Shown: piece by piece, positions 1 to 8,261 of the stretch
How positions within the stretch are numbered: the stretch's first letter is position 1
How the letters are laid out: every line of letters starts with the position of its first letter
NCBI GenBank assembly: GCA_021737695.1
Contig: JAIPDL010000036.1
Coordinates: 1 to 35,801 of the forward strand
Length of the DNA: 35,801 bases
Source: Desulfotignum sp.
Lineage (GTDB): Bacteria > Desulfobacterota > Desulfobacteria > Desulfobacterales > Desulfobacteraceae
Direction of reading: 5' to 3'
Position numbers and translations under genes: made by a program
The notes under the pieces: model-generated
Database searches by the model: none
What the model saw: the letters and a program-made list of their open reading frames with translations, nothing else
What the model was told of the DNA's origin: nothing

Positions 1-712
1 GTACCAACAGACCCTGCCGTTTCTGGAAGCGTCCGAACCCGGGACTGTTTCACCCCCTTCTTTTTCTCTGATGTCCGGTCCTTTCACGGATGAAGCAAAG
101 GTGACGGCGGCCATGTCCCAGGCAGGAAAGCAGGTGGTGGCCGACGGGCTGGTGGATTCTTTTTTCGGCAATGTCTCATATTGTCTGAACCATATCCTTT
201 ACATCAGCCAGACGGGTGCGGCCTTAGATGAACTGGCCGGATGCATTGATCCCGTGCCGCTGGACGGATCGTCTTCCGCCGGCATCACCGCCTCCAGTGA
301 ATTGTCGGCTCACCTGGAGATCATCGCCCGCACCGGGTGTCGGGCCATTCTCCACGGGCATCCCCGGTTCAGCGTGATTCTGTCCATGGACTGCGACCCG
401 GACCAAAAAGCGTGCTGCCCCTTCAATACCCGGTGCCATACCCATTGCCCCGTTCCCCGGCATATCAAAACCATCCCCATTGTTCCGGGTGAAGTGGGCA
501 CTGGCCCCTTCGGCCTGTGCCATACCCTGCCAAAAGCCTTTGACGGGTCCGACACGGTGATTGTTTATGGCCATGGGGTGTTTGCCACGGGGGACGTTGA
601 TTTCATTTCGGCGTTTTCACACATGACTGCGGTTGAAACTTTGTGTAAAACTCAGTATCTTGATCAGGTGACGCAGTTGACGCAACGCACCCCAAAAAGC
701 GAGTTGTCATGA
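1..712 (+). CDS. Class II aldolase/adducin-family protein (5' end outside the window)
   Basis: The reading frame is open from the first bases of the window, and the first internal ATG (position 71) has no Shine-Dalgarno sequence, so this is the C-terminal part of a longer gene. The translated part has the class II aldolase fold signatures: an HGHPRF segment and a YGHGVFATG segment, whose histidines normally bind the catalytic zinc. Family members split or epimerise phosphorylated sugars (fuculose-, ribulose-phosphate) or have lost enzymatic function (adducin). The substrate here cannot be told. An unusual Cys/His-rich stretch (CCPFNTRCHTHCP) sits between the two motifs. The stop overlaps the start of the next gene (ATGA at 709-712), so it is translationally coupled to a sigma-54 activator. 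Confidence 0.72.
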   Translation, partial: YQQTLPFLEASEPGTVSPPSFSLMSGPFTDEAKVTAAMSQAGKQVVADGLVDSFFGNVSYCLNHILYISQTGAALDELAGCIDPVPLDGSSSAGITASSELSAHLEIIARTGCRAILHGHPRFSVILSMDCDPDQKACCPFNTRCHTHCPVPRHIKTIPIVPGEVGTGPFGLCHTLPKAFDGSDTVIVYGHGVFATGDVDFISAFSHMTAVETLCKTQYLDQVTQLTQRTPKSELS

Positions 713-2058
713 TTGATCCGAAAAAGATATCCGGCCCTCTGACACAGGAAACCACCCAGATTATTCTAGAGTGCATTTCCGACGGCGTGTTCACCATTGA
801 CTATAACTGGGAAATCACCTCGTTCAACCGGGCGGCCGAAGAAATCACGGGCATCTCCAGAAAAGAAGCCATCGGCCGGCACTGCTGGGAGGTGTTCCGG
901 TCCAATATGTGCGAAGCCCAATGCGCCTTGAAAAAAACCATGGAAGAAGGCAAGCCCTATGTGTCCACTTCCGCGTATATCATCGATTCCAGCCAGAAAA
1001 AAATCCCCATTTCCGTGTCCACGTCTCTTTTAATCGATAAACACGGGGAAGTGCTGGGCGGGGTGGAAATCTTCAGGGACCATTCTCTGGTGGAAGCGCT
1101 GCGCAAACAACTGTCCGCCAGTTTTCATGTGGAAGACATTGTCAGCAACAGCACGGCCATGAAAAAAATATTCACCATCCTGCCCCAGATATCCCAGTCC
1201 GACGCCACCGTGCTCATTGAAGGGGAAACCGGGACAGGCAAGGAACTGATGGCCCGGGCCATCCACAACATGGGGCCCAGAAAGGACCGGCCTTTTATGG
1301 CCATCAACTGCGGGGCCCTGCCCGACACGTTGCTGGAATCCGAACTGTTTGGATATAAAAAAGGGGCGTTCACCCATGCCGTCAAGGACAAACCCGGCAA
1401 ATTCGCCCTGGCCCGGGGAGGGACCGTGTTTCTGGATGAAATCGGAGACACCAGCCCGGCGTTTCAGGTGAGCCTGCTCCGGGTGCTCCAGGAACATGAG
1501 TACACCCCTTTGGGCGGTGTGGAAAAAGAAGACACCGATGTCCGGATCATTGCGGCCACCAACCGGGACCTGTCCGAGCTCATGGAAACGGATCAGTTCC
1601 GGCAGGACCTGTATTACCGGGTCAATGTGGTCAAGCTGTTTCTGCCCCCCCTGCGCCAGCGCATGGAGGATGTTCCGCTGCTGGTGGAACGGTTTATCTC
1701 CAAACTGAACCTGCGCCAGGGCAAATTCATCCAGGGCATCGACCATGCCGTGCTGGCATCGCTCATGTCTCATTCGTTTCCCGGCAACATCCGGGAACTG
1801 GAAAATATTATTGAACATGCCTTTGTGCTGTGCCAGGAAGGGATCATCTCCTGTGACCATCTGCCGGGATTTCTGGTTCAAAAAAAGCAGACACCCTGCC
1901 AGGCCCCCGTGGATGACCCTGTGAAAGCGGCCCAGATCAATTTGATTTCAGATGCCCTTGCCCGAAACAATTACAATCGAAATGCCGCTGCCAAAGACCT
2001 GGGCATCCACAAAAGCACCTTGTTCAGGCGGATCAAAAAACTGGGGATCAAGTTATAA
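709..2058 (+). CDS. Sigma-54-dependent transcriptional activator (PAS - AAA+ - Fis-type HTH)
   Basis: This is a 449-residue bacterial enhancer-binding protein that would use ATP to open sigma-54 promoters. An N-terminal PAS domain (about 14-125) carries cysteines C59, C68 and C72. The AAA+ domain follows, with Walker A GETGTGKE (172-179, K178) and Walker B VFLDE (D243, E244). A Fis-type helix-turn-helix ends the protein (about 411-445). The sigma-54-contacting loop, normally GAFTGA, reads GAFTHA (219-224), so the second glycine is histidine. Translation is coupled to the upstream aldolase-like gene by an ATGA overlap. A sigma-54-type promoter lies about 160 bp downstream, ahead of a NifX-like gene, and is its most obvious target. 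The Cys-containing PAS suggests redox, metal or gas sensing, which is inference. Confidence 0.93.
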   Translation: MIDPKKISGPLTQETTQIILECISDGVFTIDYNWEITSFNRAAEEITGISRKEAIGRHCWEVFRSNMCEAQCALKKTMEEGKPYVSTSAYIIDSSQKKIPISVSTSLLIDKHGEVLGGVEIFRDHSLVEALRKQLSASFHVEDIVSNSTAMKKIFTILPQISQSDATVLIEGETGTGKELMARAIHNMGPRKDRPFMAINCGALPDTLLESELFGYKKGAFTHAVKDKPGKFALARGGTVFLDEIGDTSPAFQVSLLRVLQEHEYTPLGGVEKEDTDVRIIAATNRDLSELMETDQFRQDLYYRVNVVKLFLPPLRQRMEDVPLLVERFISKLNLRQGKFIQGIDHAVLASLMSHSFPGNIRELENIIEHAFVLCQEGIISCDHLPGFLVQKKQTPCQAPVDDPVKAAQINLISDALARNNYNRNAAAKDLGIHKSTLFRRIKKLGIKL

Positions 2059-2130
2059 TTGCAACCATCACCTGGGGAGCAGTCCTGATTTTGCGACCCC
2101 GGTTCCTGCCGTTGCCAAAATTTTTAAAAA

Positions 2131-2262
2131 AACAGCACACGCAGGATGTCAACGGCACACCCATTATCCGGAATCATGCGGTTTGGTTTCTATTTTTACA
2201 AAATTAAATAAAATGACGGCACACGCTTTGCATAATTTTTATTCAGGCATAAAACAGCACAC
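2131..2262 (+). repeat. Four copies of the 10-mer AACRGCACAC in a sigma-54 promoter region
   Basis: Copies at 2131-2140 (AACAGCACAC), 2151-2160 (AACGGCACAC), 2215-2224 (GACGGCACAC) and 2253-2262 (AACAGCACAC), all in the same orientation, lie within the 228-bp gap between the activator gene and the NifX-like gene. The first two are 20 bp apart, two helical turns. The third overlaps the -24 element of the promoter. They may be activator- or repressor-binding sites; function is inference. Confidence 0.6.
2217..2232 (+). promoter_or_regulatory. Sigma-54 (-24/-12) promoter for the NifX-like gene
   Basis: The sequence CGGCACACGCTTTGCA matches the consensus TGGCACG-N4-TTGCA at all but two positions, with the essential GG (2218-2219) and GC (2230-2231) separated by exactly 10 bp. 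The expected transcription start is near 2243, ahead of a GGAGG ribosome site (2276-2280) and a GTG start (2287). A sigma-54 activator is encoded immediately upstream. Confidence 0.72.
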
Positions 2263-2286
2263 CAACCCGGTATGTGGAGGCATTTT

Positions 2287-2643
2287 GTGAAACTGGCTGT
2301 GACCGTGTGGGGGAATCGGATTTCTCCGGTGTTTGATGCGGCCAGCACCCTGCTGGTGGCGGAAATATCAGACAAAAAAATTTCCAGACACTATTATACG
2401 GATTTTGATCCCGAAGCCCCCATGGACCTGATTCATACACTGAAAAAACACCATGTCAACATCCTGGTGTGCGGTGCCATATCCAAAACCCCTGCCAGCC
2501 TGATTCTGGATCAGCACATTCATCTTATTTCCTTTGTGACGGGCAATGCCCGGCAGTTTCTGGACAGTTTTGCCCTGGCCCGGACCGTGGAAAAAAAGAA
2601 CCGGATGCCGGGATTCAACCAATCCTGTATGAATGTGTATTGA
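2287..2643 (+). CDS. Dinitrogenase iron-molybdenum cofactor (NifX/NifB-C) family protein
   Basis: This protein of about 118 residues is the single-domain DiNase/NifX fold (KLAVTVWGNRISPVFDAA at its start, VLVCGAIS-type core strand, C-terminal helix). In nitrogen fixers the family binds FeMo-cofactor precursors, but many stand-alone members in anaerobes are of unknown, probably metal-cluster-related, function. The start is set by GGAGG at 2276-2280, six bases before a GTG at 2287. An ATG at 2272 would overlap that ribosome site and is rejected. No nif structural genes are in the window. The gene sits behind a sigma-54-type promoter and just downstream of a sigma-54 activator, and the ZIP transporter gene follows 97 bp later. 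Confidence 0.82.
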   Translation: MKLAVTVWGNRISPVFDAASTLLVAEISDKKISRHYYTDFDPEAPMDLIHTLKKHHVNILVCGAISKTPASLILDQHIHLISFVTGNARQFLDSFALARTVEKKNRMPGFNQSCMNVY

Positions 2644-2740
2644 CATTACCCTGGAAAAATTATTACAACCACCGGGTGAAACCTGAAACAAATGCGGTAA
2701 CTTAACCCGGACACCCCCCTTTTCAAGGAGATTTCCGCGC

Positions 2741-3559
2741 ATGGCCTATGATGCCGGTACGGTGCTTTTTGCGTTTTCCCTCACCCTGATGGCCGGCCTG
2801 TCCACGGGCATCGGCAGTGCGTTGGCCTTTTTCACCAAAACCACGAACACCCGGTTTTTAACTGCGTCTCTGGGGTTTTCCGCCGGGGTCATGATCTATG
2901 TCTCTTTGGTGGAAATATTTGTCAAAGCCAGAGACTCCCTTGAGGCTGCCTTAGGGCCCTTCCAGGGATATCTGATGACCACACTGGCCTTTTTCAGCGG
3001 GATTGCCCTGATTGCAGCGATCGATCTGCTGGTCCCGAGTTTTGAGAATCCCCATGAAATGAGGGATGTCGAAGATATCCCCGACCAGGACCTCAAAATA
3101 AACAAGAAAAGCCTGCATCGGATGGGCGTATTTTCCGCCCTGGCCATTGCCATCCACAATTTTCCCGAAGGCATTGCCACGTTTGTGGGGGCTCTGGCGG
3201 ACCCGGCTCTGGGGTTGAGTATTGCCGTGGCCGTTGCCATCCACAATATTCCGGAAGGCATTGCCGTGTCCGTCCCCATTTTTTACGCCACGGGCAGCCG
3301 CAAAAAAGCATTCGGCCTGTCTTTTTTATCCGGTCTGGCTGAACCGGCAGGGGCTGTGATCGGGTATTTTCTGGTATTGCGCTATGTGACGGATACCTTG
3401 TTCGGGGTGATGTTTGCCGCCGTGGCCGGGATCATGGTATTCATCTCTTTAGATGAACTGCTGCCCACAGCGGAAAAATACGGCGAACACCACATTGCCA
3501 TGTACGGGGTTGTGGCCGGCATGGCCGTGATGGCAGCCAGCCTGGTATTATTTGTATAA
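2741..3559 (+). CDS. zupT: ZIP-family divalent metal transporter ZupT
   Basis: A 272-residue inner-membrane protein with the ZIP topology of eight predicted helices. It carries the two diagnostic metal-binding motifs HNFPEG (H139, E143) and HNIPEG (H168, E172), plus a conserved glutamate in the next helix (E201). ZupT imports Zn2+ and, less selectively, Fe2+, Mn2+ and Co2+ down the proton gradient. A charged cytoplasmic loop at about 101-125 separates helices III and IV, as usual. AAGGAG at 2725-2730 supports the ATG start. A histidine kinase follows after 16 bp and is probably cotranscribed. Length and motifs are normal for the family. Confidence 0.93.
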   Translation: MAYDAGTVLFAFSLTLMAGLSTGIGSALAFFTKTTNTRFLTASLGFSAGVMIYVSLVEIFVKARDSLEAALGPFQGYLMTTLAFFSGIALIAAIDLLVPSFENPHEMRDVEDIPDQDLKINKKSLHRMGVFSALAIAIHNFPEGIATFVGALADPALGLSIAVAVAIHNIPEGIAVSVPIFYATGSRKKAFGLSFLSGLAEPAGAVIGYFLVLRYVTDTLFGVMFAAVAGIMVFISLDELLPTAEKYGEHHIAMYGVVAGMAVMAASLVLFV

Positions 3560-3575
3560 TTTTTAAGGGAGAGTT

Positions 3576-5504
3576 ATGACCGACCCAAACACCCGAGACC
3601 CGCTGCTGCAAAAAATCAACACCCTGGAAGCGCGGCTGGCGGAACAGGAAGCGCTCTGGGAAAAAGACCGGATTGCCGCCGAGTACCACCGCCGGTTTCT
3701 TCAATTCATCCCTTATCCCGTGCTGATTCGTAACGCCAAGGGCCTGATCACCTATCTGAACCCGGCGTTCACCCACACCTTCGGCTGGACCCTTGAAGAA
3801 CTCAAAGGCACCCGGGGCCGGCAATATATCCCGGCCCGCCTGCAAGGGGAGCTGGCCAAAAAAATCAAAGCCCTGCCTCCCAACAGAAACGTCGTCAAAC
3901 TGACCACCCGTCGATTGACCAAAACCGGGCAGGTTCTGGATGTGGTGGTCCGGATCGGCATCGACCGGGATGAAGACCTCCAGCCGGCCAGAATGGTGAT
4001 GGTGTTTCGGGATGTGACCATGGAAAAACGCATTGACCGGAACCAGGGGGCCATCAACCGCATCAGCCAGGCCTTGCCCCAATATCCGGAACTTTCCCGT
4101 CTTGTGGAATATATCAGCAATGAGATCAAGGAACTGCTGGGAACCCTGGGCGCCAATGTCATGCTGCTAGATGACAAAGGCGAAGAATTCTATGTTCTGG
4201 GCATGGCCCACGATGACCCCACCACCCGGGAACGGGTCATAAAAACCCGGTTTCCCGTGGATGAGCTGCTGTCGGGCCAGGTGGTCCAAAGCGGCAAACC
4301 ATTGATCATGAACTATCTTCCTGAAAACCCGGATACCTTCAAAAGCCGGGATGAAAAAATCGGATATCGTATCAAAAATGTCATGGTGGTGCCGCTGCAC
4401 TCCAATACCCGGATTATCGGGGTCATTTCAGCAGATAACAAAAAAGAAGGCACCTTTGATCAGACGGATCTCAAAACCCTGAGTACCATTGCCGCCACCG
4501 TGGCCCTGTCCATTGAAAACGCCCGGGTGTCTGAACAGCTGAAAAAAGCCAATGCCGAACTCAAAAGCCTGAACGCGGCCAAAGACAAAATGATCAGCCA
4601 TTTGTCTCACGAACTCAGAACCCCGGTGGCCGTGCTGCTCAGTTCCATTAAAGTGCTGTCCAAAAAACTGACGGACCTGCCTGAAGCCACCTGGCACCCC
4701 ACGCTGGAACGGATGCAGCGGAATCTGAAACGGCTCATCGATATTGAAGACCAGGTATATGATATTCTGGAAAAAAAATCGTTTCATCATACCCCGGTGT
4801 TCAGCCTGATATTTGATGAATGTACGGATATGATCGAGGCGCTGATCGCTGAAGAGACCGGAGAAAGCCGGGTGGTTCAGAAAGTCAGGCAAACCCTGGA
4901 AAAAATTTATGCCACCCCGCATCAAAACGCGGTTCTGGTTCAGCTTGACCAGTTTGTGGACGCCCGGGTTCAGGCACTTCACCCCTTGTTCAGCCACCGG
5001 CAGGTGAACCTGACCACGCAGCTGATGCCCGTGCCGGACATCCGGATTCCTGTGGACCCGTTACAGAAAGTGGTGGACGGCCTGATACGCAATGCCGTGG
5101 AAAACACCCCTGACGGGTGCGACATCCAGGTGCAGGTGCATGAAAAAGGCCGCAACGTGGAACTGGTGGTCCATGACCAGGGCATCGGATTGACCCAAGA
5201 AGCCCAGAAACGCATTTTTGAAGGATTTTTCACCACCCAGGAAACCCTTCAGTATTCCTCTAAAACCCCCTTTGATTTCAATGCCGGCGGCAAAGGCGCA
5301 GACCTGCTTCGCATGAAAATCTTTTCAGAACGGTTTAATTTCAAGATCTCCATGACTTCAAAGCGGTGCAGCCGTCTTCCCGATGCCACGGATCAATGCC
5401 CGGGCAGCAATGCGGTGTGTGACAAAAAACCCGGGCCTGCCTGTGACGGCAGCACCCGGGTGTCCGTGTTGTTTTCACTGCCCGGTGACACTAAAATAGC
5501 CTGA
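3576..5504 (+). CDS. PAS-GAF sensor histidine kinase with a C-terminal Cys motif
   Basis: A 642-residue soluble kinase with no evident membrane segment. In order: short N-terminal coiled coil (about 5-30), PAS (about 42-150), GAF (about 165-315), a second coiled coil, HisKA with SHELR (phospho-acceptor H345), and HATPase_c. The N-box (NAVENTPDG) and G1 box (DQGIGL) are present. The G2 region is atypical (GGKGADLLRMK rather than GGTGLGL) and is followed by four cysteines, C598, C608, C615 and C623, in an R-C-x9-C-P-G-x4-C-x7-C pattern before the last strand. No response regulator is adjacent. The ribosome site is AAGGGAG just before the ATG, 16 bp after zupT. Signal and partner are unknown; cotranscription with a metal transporter makes metal or redox input a reasonable guess. 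Confidence 0.9.
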   Translation: MTDPNTRDPLLQKINTLEARLAEQEALWEKDRIAAEYHRRFLQFIPYPVLIRNAKGLITYLNPAFTHTFGWTLEELKGTRGRQYIPARLQGELAKKIKALPPNRNVVKLTTRRLTKTGQVLDVVVRIGIDRDEDLQPARMVMVFRDVTMEKRIDRNQGAINRISQALPQYPELSRLVEYISNEIKELLGTLGANVMLLDDKGEEFYVLGMAHDDPTTRERVIKTRFPVDELLSGQVVQSGKPLIMNYLPENPDTFKSRDEKIGYRIKNVMVVPLHSNTRIIGVISADNKKEGTFDQTDLKTLSTIAATVALSIENARVSEQLKKANAELKSLNAAKDKMISHLSHELRTPVAVLLSSIKVLSKKLTDLPEATWHPTLERMQRNLKRLIDIEDQVYDILEKKSFHHTPVFSLIFDECTDMIEALIAEETGESRVVQKVRQTLEKIYATPHQNAVLVQLDQFVDARVQALHPLFSHRQVNLTTQLMPVPDIRIPVDPLQKVVDGLIRNAVENTPDGCDIQVQVHEKGRNVELVVHDQGIGLTQEAQKRIFEGFFTTQETLQYSSKTPFDFNAGGKGADLLRMKIFSERFNFKISMTSKRCSRLPDATDQCPGSNAVCDKKPGPACDGSTRVSVLFSLPGDTKIA

Positions 5505-5527
5505 TGGGTTTCACACCCGCTCACATG

Positions 5528-6082
5528 TTAAATTTTCTGCTCATGCCGGGAAAAACAGGGAATACATAAATCTTGGCCGGCAAACCGCCGGATTCGGGAT
5601 TCCATCACTTTTTCCCCGCATTCCTTACAGATGATACTCTCGAGAATCCGGGCCGGACGTACCGGAGGGACTGCCACGGGGGCCACGGAAAACAGATCCG
5701 CCAGATCCGCCTCCATGATGGCCCGGGTCCGGGCATCTCGTTCCGAATCCCCGTTGGCCGGTTCGAACGCCTGGATCGCATCATCCTGAAACAAGGCCCG
5801 GAACCCTTTTTCATTGTCCCGGTCAAAAAAGGTAAACCCGGCTTTGCCGTAATCTTTATGAATCAAATTGCCCTTGCCGAACGTACACCCGGTCAGAAAC
5901 TGGATGCCGTCCACCCCGCACATATCGGTTTCCGTCACGCACACCATGTTGGCGCCCGGCGTAAAGTCCAGGCGGCTCAACGCCAGCTCCGCCGCCCGGA
6001 TCCCAATGGCCAGGCCGGGGCAGGAATGCCCGTGAAATGCAATGGTTTCTTGTATTTTTGTTTCATCGATTTTGCAGGCCAT
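5528..6082 (-). CDS. FmdE-family protein (formylmethanofuran dehydrogenase subunit E domain)
   Basis: A 184-residue protein with an FmdE domain. The N-terminal FHGHSCPG motif (H17, H19, C21), C55 and C66 form the conserved metal/Cys-His site, and a C-terminal zinc ribbon has CKEC (C152, C155) and CIPC (C173, C176). FmdE proteins accompany tungsten/molybdenum formylmethanofuran dehydrogenase in methanogens, and related proteins are common in sulfate reducers, where their role is unsettled. No Fmd catalytic subunits are nearby, so a direct C1 role is not supported by context. The start has an AGGAGGG ribosome site. The gene is convergent with the histidine kinase (23-bp gap). Confidence 0.87.
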   Translation of the reverse strand: MACKIDETKIQETIAFHGHSCPGLAIGIRAAELALSRLDFTPGANMVCVTETDMCGVDGIQFLTGCTFGKGNLIHKDYGKAGFTFFDRDNEKGFRALFQDDAIQAFEPANGDSERDARTRAIMEADLADLFSVAPVAVPPVRPARILESIICKECGEKVMESRIRRFAGQDLCIPCFSRHEQKI

Positions 6083-6302
6083 ACAGCCCTCCTTGGTATA
6101 TGAAAGTGTTAAGTCTTAAGTTTTCGGTGTTAAGCCGATACCTGACGGGTTATCCTTATTATCCATGCAAAACGTTGCTGGTGATTTGCCAGGTCATGTG
6201 CACAACCCCTTGCTATCCACCGGCATTATAGGATAGCATAAGCACTCATTTTTAACCCCTCATAATGATTTCCTCCCGGAAAGTCAACCCAAAGGAGCTG
6301 AG
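6083..6302. other. Divergent intergenic region with a small inverted repeat
   Basis: This 220-bp gap separates the divergent FmdE-family and DUF2889 genes and must hold both promoters, although none is clear. It contains an 8-bp inverted repeat, TGCTATCC (6211-6218) and GGATAGCA (6231-6238), with a 12-bp spacer, and two copies of GTGTTAAG near 6108-6137. Either could be an operator. Confidence 0.4.
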
Positions 6303-6908
6303 ATGCTGGCTGACCTGATAAAAGACCTCTCCCGGATCCATACCCGGGATATCCGGATGTCCACGTTTCCCCATGACAACAGCCAGGTCATTGTCACAGG
6401 AGAACTCATCGACACCCGGTATATCAAGATATTCGACATCACGGGCAAAATCCTGGAACCCGGCACCATCCACCATATCCGCCTGTTCTGCCGGATCGCC
6501 CCGGATCCCTTGCGCATTGTGGAGGCGTTTGCAGACATGCCCACAATTCCCATGGAAGCATGCCGCACCACCCTGGACCGGGTCCCGCTTTTAACGGGGC
6601 TGGAGATCAAACCCGGATTCACCCGCAAGGTCACAGAGATCATGGGCGGCACCAAAGGCTGCACCCATCTGGCCACTTTGACCAAAGCCATGGCCCAGGA
6701 AATCGTCCATGGCTGGCTGACGGAAAAACGCCGGGACCCCGCCCCGCTGCCGGACCATCTCGAAGATATCAAGGAAAAAGATTTTCTGGTGGATTCCTGC
6801 CGCATGTGGAAAAAAGACGGCCCGAAAATTAAGGCCCTGGCTTTGGCCATACAACAGGCAAGGCCCAACAGCCGAAAAAATGGTACTCCTGACAGCATAC
6901 AAAATTGA
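6303..6908 (+). CDS. DUF2889 family protein
   Basis: A 201-residue soluble protein recognisable as DUF2889 from its beta-rich N-terminal half and the conserved GCTHL motif (about 118-122). The function of the family is unknown; members are widespread in Proteobacteria. A clear AAGGAG ribosome site precedes the ATG. It stands alone, divergent from the FmdE-family gene and convergent with the AAA/DUF4143 gene (26-bp gap, no obvious terminator). Confidence 0.8.
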   Translation: MLADLIKDLSRIHTRDIRMSTFPHDNSQVIVTGELIDTRYIKIFDITGKILEPGTIHHIRLFCRIAPDPLRIVEAFADMPTIPMEACRTTLDRVPLLTGLEIKPGFTRKVTEIMGGTKGCTHLATLTKAMAQEIVHGWLTEKRRDPAPLPDHLEDIKEKDFLVDSCRMWKKDGPKIKALALAIQQARPNSRKNGTPDSIQN

Positions 6909-6934
6909 CGCAAGATGTCATCTGTGCCAGGCAT

Positions 6935-8107
6935 TCAAGTCAAATCGGCGATCGCTTTATTGATCAGCGACAGCGGCATCACCTGGACACCATCCTTCAA
7001 AGGATAGGGAGAATCGACCGGTGCAACCACGTATGCGGTTTCGATCGACAGATCTGCCAGCGAATTCCAGAATCCCCGGCTGACTTTTGGGGATGTGGAT
7101 GCTTTGATTTCAATTGCCACCCGCCGACGGCCACGTTCCAGAACCAGGTCGATTTCAGCGCCGGCAACACTTCGATAAAAAAAAGCATTCCATCCCGGAA
7201 GGGTTCCAATAATATTCTCAATCACAAACCCCTCCCAGGATGCCCCATATACCGGGTGTCCCAAAAGATCATTATGGGTTTCAACGGAAAGGAGGGCATG
7301 GGCCATCCCGGAATCTCTGATGTATATTTTCGGTGATTTGATGAGCCGTTTCTTGACATTGGCATGAAACGGCTGAAGCACCCGGAGCATAAAGGTTTTT
7401 TCCAGCAAAGCCACATAGTTGTTGATCGTATGATGACTGACACCGAGAGAGTCTCCAAGGCTGCTGCGGTTCAACAATTGTCCATGCATATGGGCGCACA
7501 TCTGCCAGAACCGCTCAAGCCGCAGCGGCGGAATGCTGGCTCCCAGTTGCAGGATATCCCTTTCCAGAAAGGTCCTGATAAAATCCCGCCGCCATTCATA
7601 ACTGTCAATATCAGTATCTGCCAGATAACTGCGGGGAAATCCGCCCCTGAGCCAGATAGAACGTACCCCGTCGTTTGGTGAAACCTCTGAAACCTCACCC
7701 AGCAAAAAAGGGGTCAGTTCGACAAATGCGATTCGGCCGGCCAGGGTTTCAGATGTCTGTTTCAGCAAATCAGGTGATGCAGATCCCAGCACCAGAAACT
7801 GCCCGGTTTTCCCGTTTCGATCAATTTTTGACCGCATTTCCGGAAACAGTTCAGGCGCTCTTTGAACCTCATCCAGGCAGATCAGGCGATCGTCATTGAG
7901 TGAAAAAAACAGCTCCGGTTCCTGGAGCTTGTTAAGGTCGGAACCTCTTTCCAGATCCAGATAAACAGACTCTTTAATCTGTGACATAATCGCGTGCGCC
8001 AGAGTTGTCTTTCCACATTGCCTGGGACCGAGGATTGCCACGACCGGTGATGTTTTCAGCTTTCGTTGGATGGTCCGGGTGATGAGTCTGTGTATAAAGG
8101 CTTTCAT
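6935..8107 (-). CDS. AAA (AAA_14) ATPase with C-terminal DUF4143
   Basis: A 390-residue protein with an N-terminal P-loop domain: Walker A GPRQCGKT (27-34) and Walker B ICLDE (D79, E80), plus a LVLGSAS sensor segment. A winged-helix-like middle follows, then a C-terminal DUF4143 domain with EIDLVLE...AIEIKAS (about 320-342), which resembles the PD-(D/E)xK nuclease core. Such genes are abundant, patchily distributed and without established function; links to mobile DNA or toxin-like systems have been proposed. The ATG is only 6 bp from a -10 box and has no ribosome site, so the mRNA is probably leaderless. A pair of palindromes lies directly upstream. Confidence 0.88.
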   Translation of the reverse strand: MKAFIHRLITRTIQRKLKTSPVVAILGPRQCGKTTLAHAIMSQIKESVYLDLERGSDLNKLQEPELFFSLNDDRLICLDEVQRAPELFPEMRSKIDRNGKTGQFLVLGSASPDLLKQTSETLAGRIAFVELTPFLLGEVSEVSPNDGVRSIWLRGGFPRSYLADTDIDSYEWRRDFIRTFLERDILQLGASIPPLRLERFWQMCAHMHGQLLNRSSLGDSLGVSHHTINNYVALLEKTFMLRVLQPFHANVKKRLIKSPKIYIRDSGMAHALLSVETHNDLLGHPVYGASWEGFVIENIIGTLPGWNAFFYRSVAGAEIDLVLERGRRRVAIEIKASTSPKVSRGFWNSLADLSIETAYVVAPVDSPYPLKDGVQVMPLSLINKAIADLT

Positions 8108-8113
8108 GGTTGA

Positions 8114-8142
8114 AATATATCAGCAGCCGTGACCCGTGTCAA
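8114..8142 (-). promoter_or_regulatory. Near-consensus sigma-70 promoter giving a leaderless mRNA
   Basis: Read on the minus strand: TTGACA (8142-8137), a 17-bp spacer, TATATT (8119-8114), then six bases and the ATG of the AAA/DUF4143 gene (8107). The -35 is perfect and the -10 has five of six matches. A start site about 7 bp past the -10 falls on the first base of the start codon or within a base or two of it. Confidence 0.78.
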
Positions 8143-8195
8143 GAAATAACATTGTTATATGGAAGCACTAATTCCAAATAACAATGTTATTTCTT
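8141..8195. repeat. Perfect 18-bp inverted repeat made of two palindromes
   Basis: AAGAAATAACATTGTTAT (8141-8158) and its exact reverse complement (8178-8195) flank a 19-bp spacer. Each arm itself contains the odd-centred palindrome ATAACA-N-TGTTAT. The inner edge touches the -35 box of the AAA/DUF4143 promoter, so two repressor dimers binding here is the simplest reading. The name of the binding protein is not evident. Confidence 0.8.
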
Positions 8196-8197
8196 TC

Positions 8198-8229
8198 AAA
8201 AAAGTTGCGCACTCATCCGAGTGTCCCGC
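8198..8229 (-). terminator. Candidate terminator of the amino-acid ABC operon
   Basis: On the minus strand, CGC...CACTC-GGAT-GAGTGCGC forms a short hairpin (5-bp core plus GCG/CGC with a bulge). Three bases further is a run of six T (A6 at 8198-8203 on the plus strand), 33 bp past the stop of the permease gene. The stem is modest, so confidence is moderate. Confidence 0.45.
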
Positions 8230-8261
8230 ACATGAGATTAGAAATGGGCTCCCGAAGGCGT

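Noticed and set aside
1030-1881. A 283-codon minus-strand frame
   Set aside because: Antisense to the AAA+ domain of the sigma-54 activator; no domain.
5504-5528. Terminator between the histidine kinase and FmdE-family genes
   Set aside because: Only a 4-bp GGGT/ACCC stem without a T-run was found.
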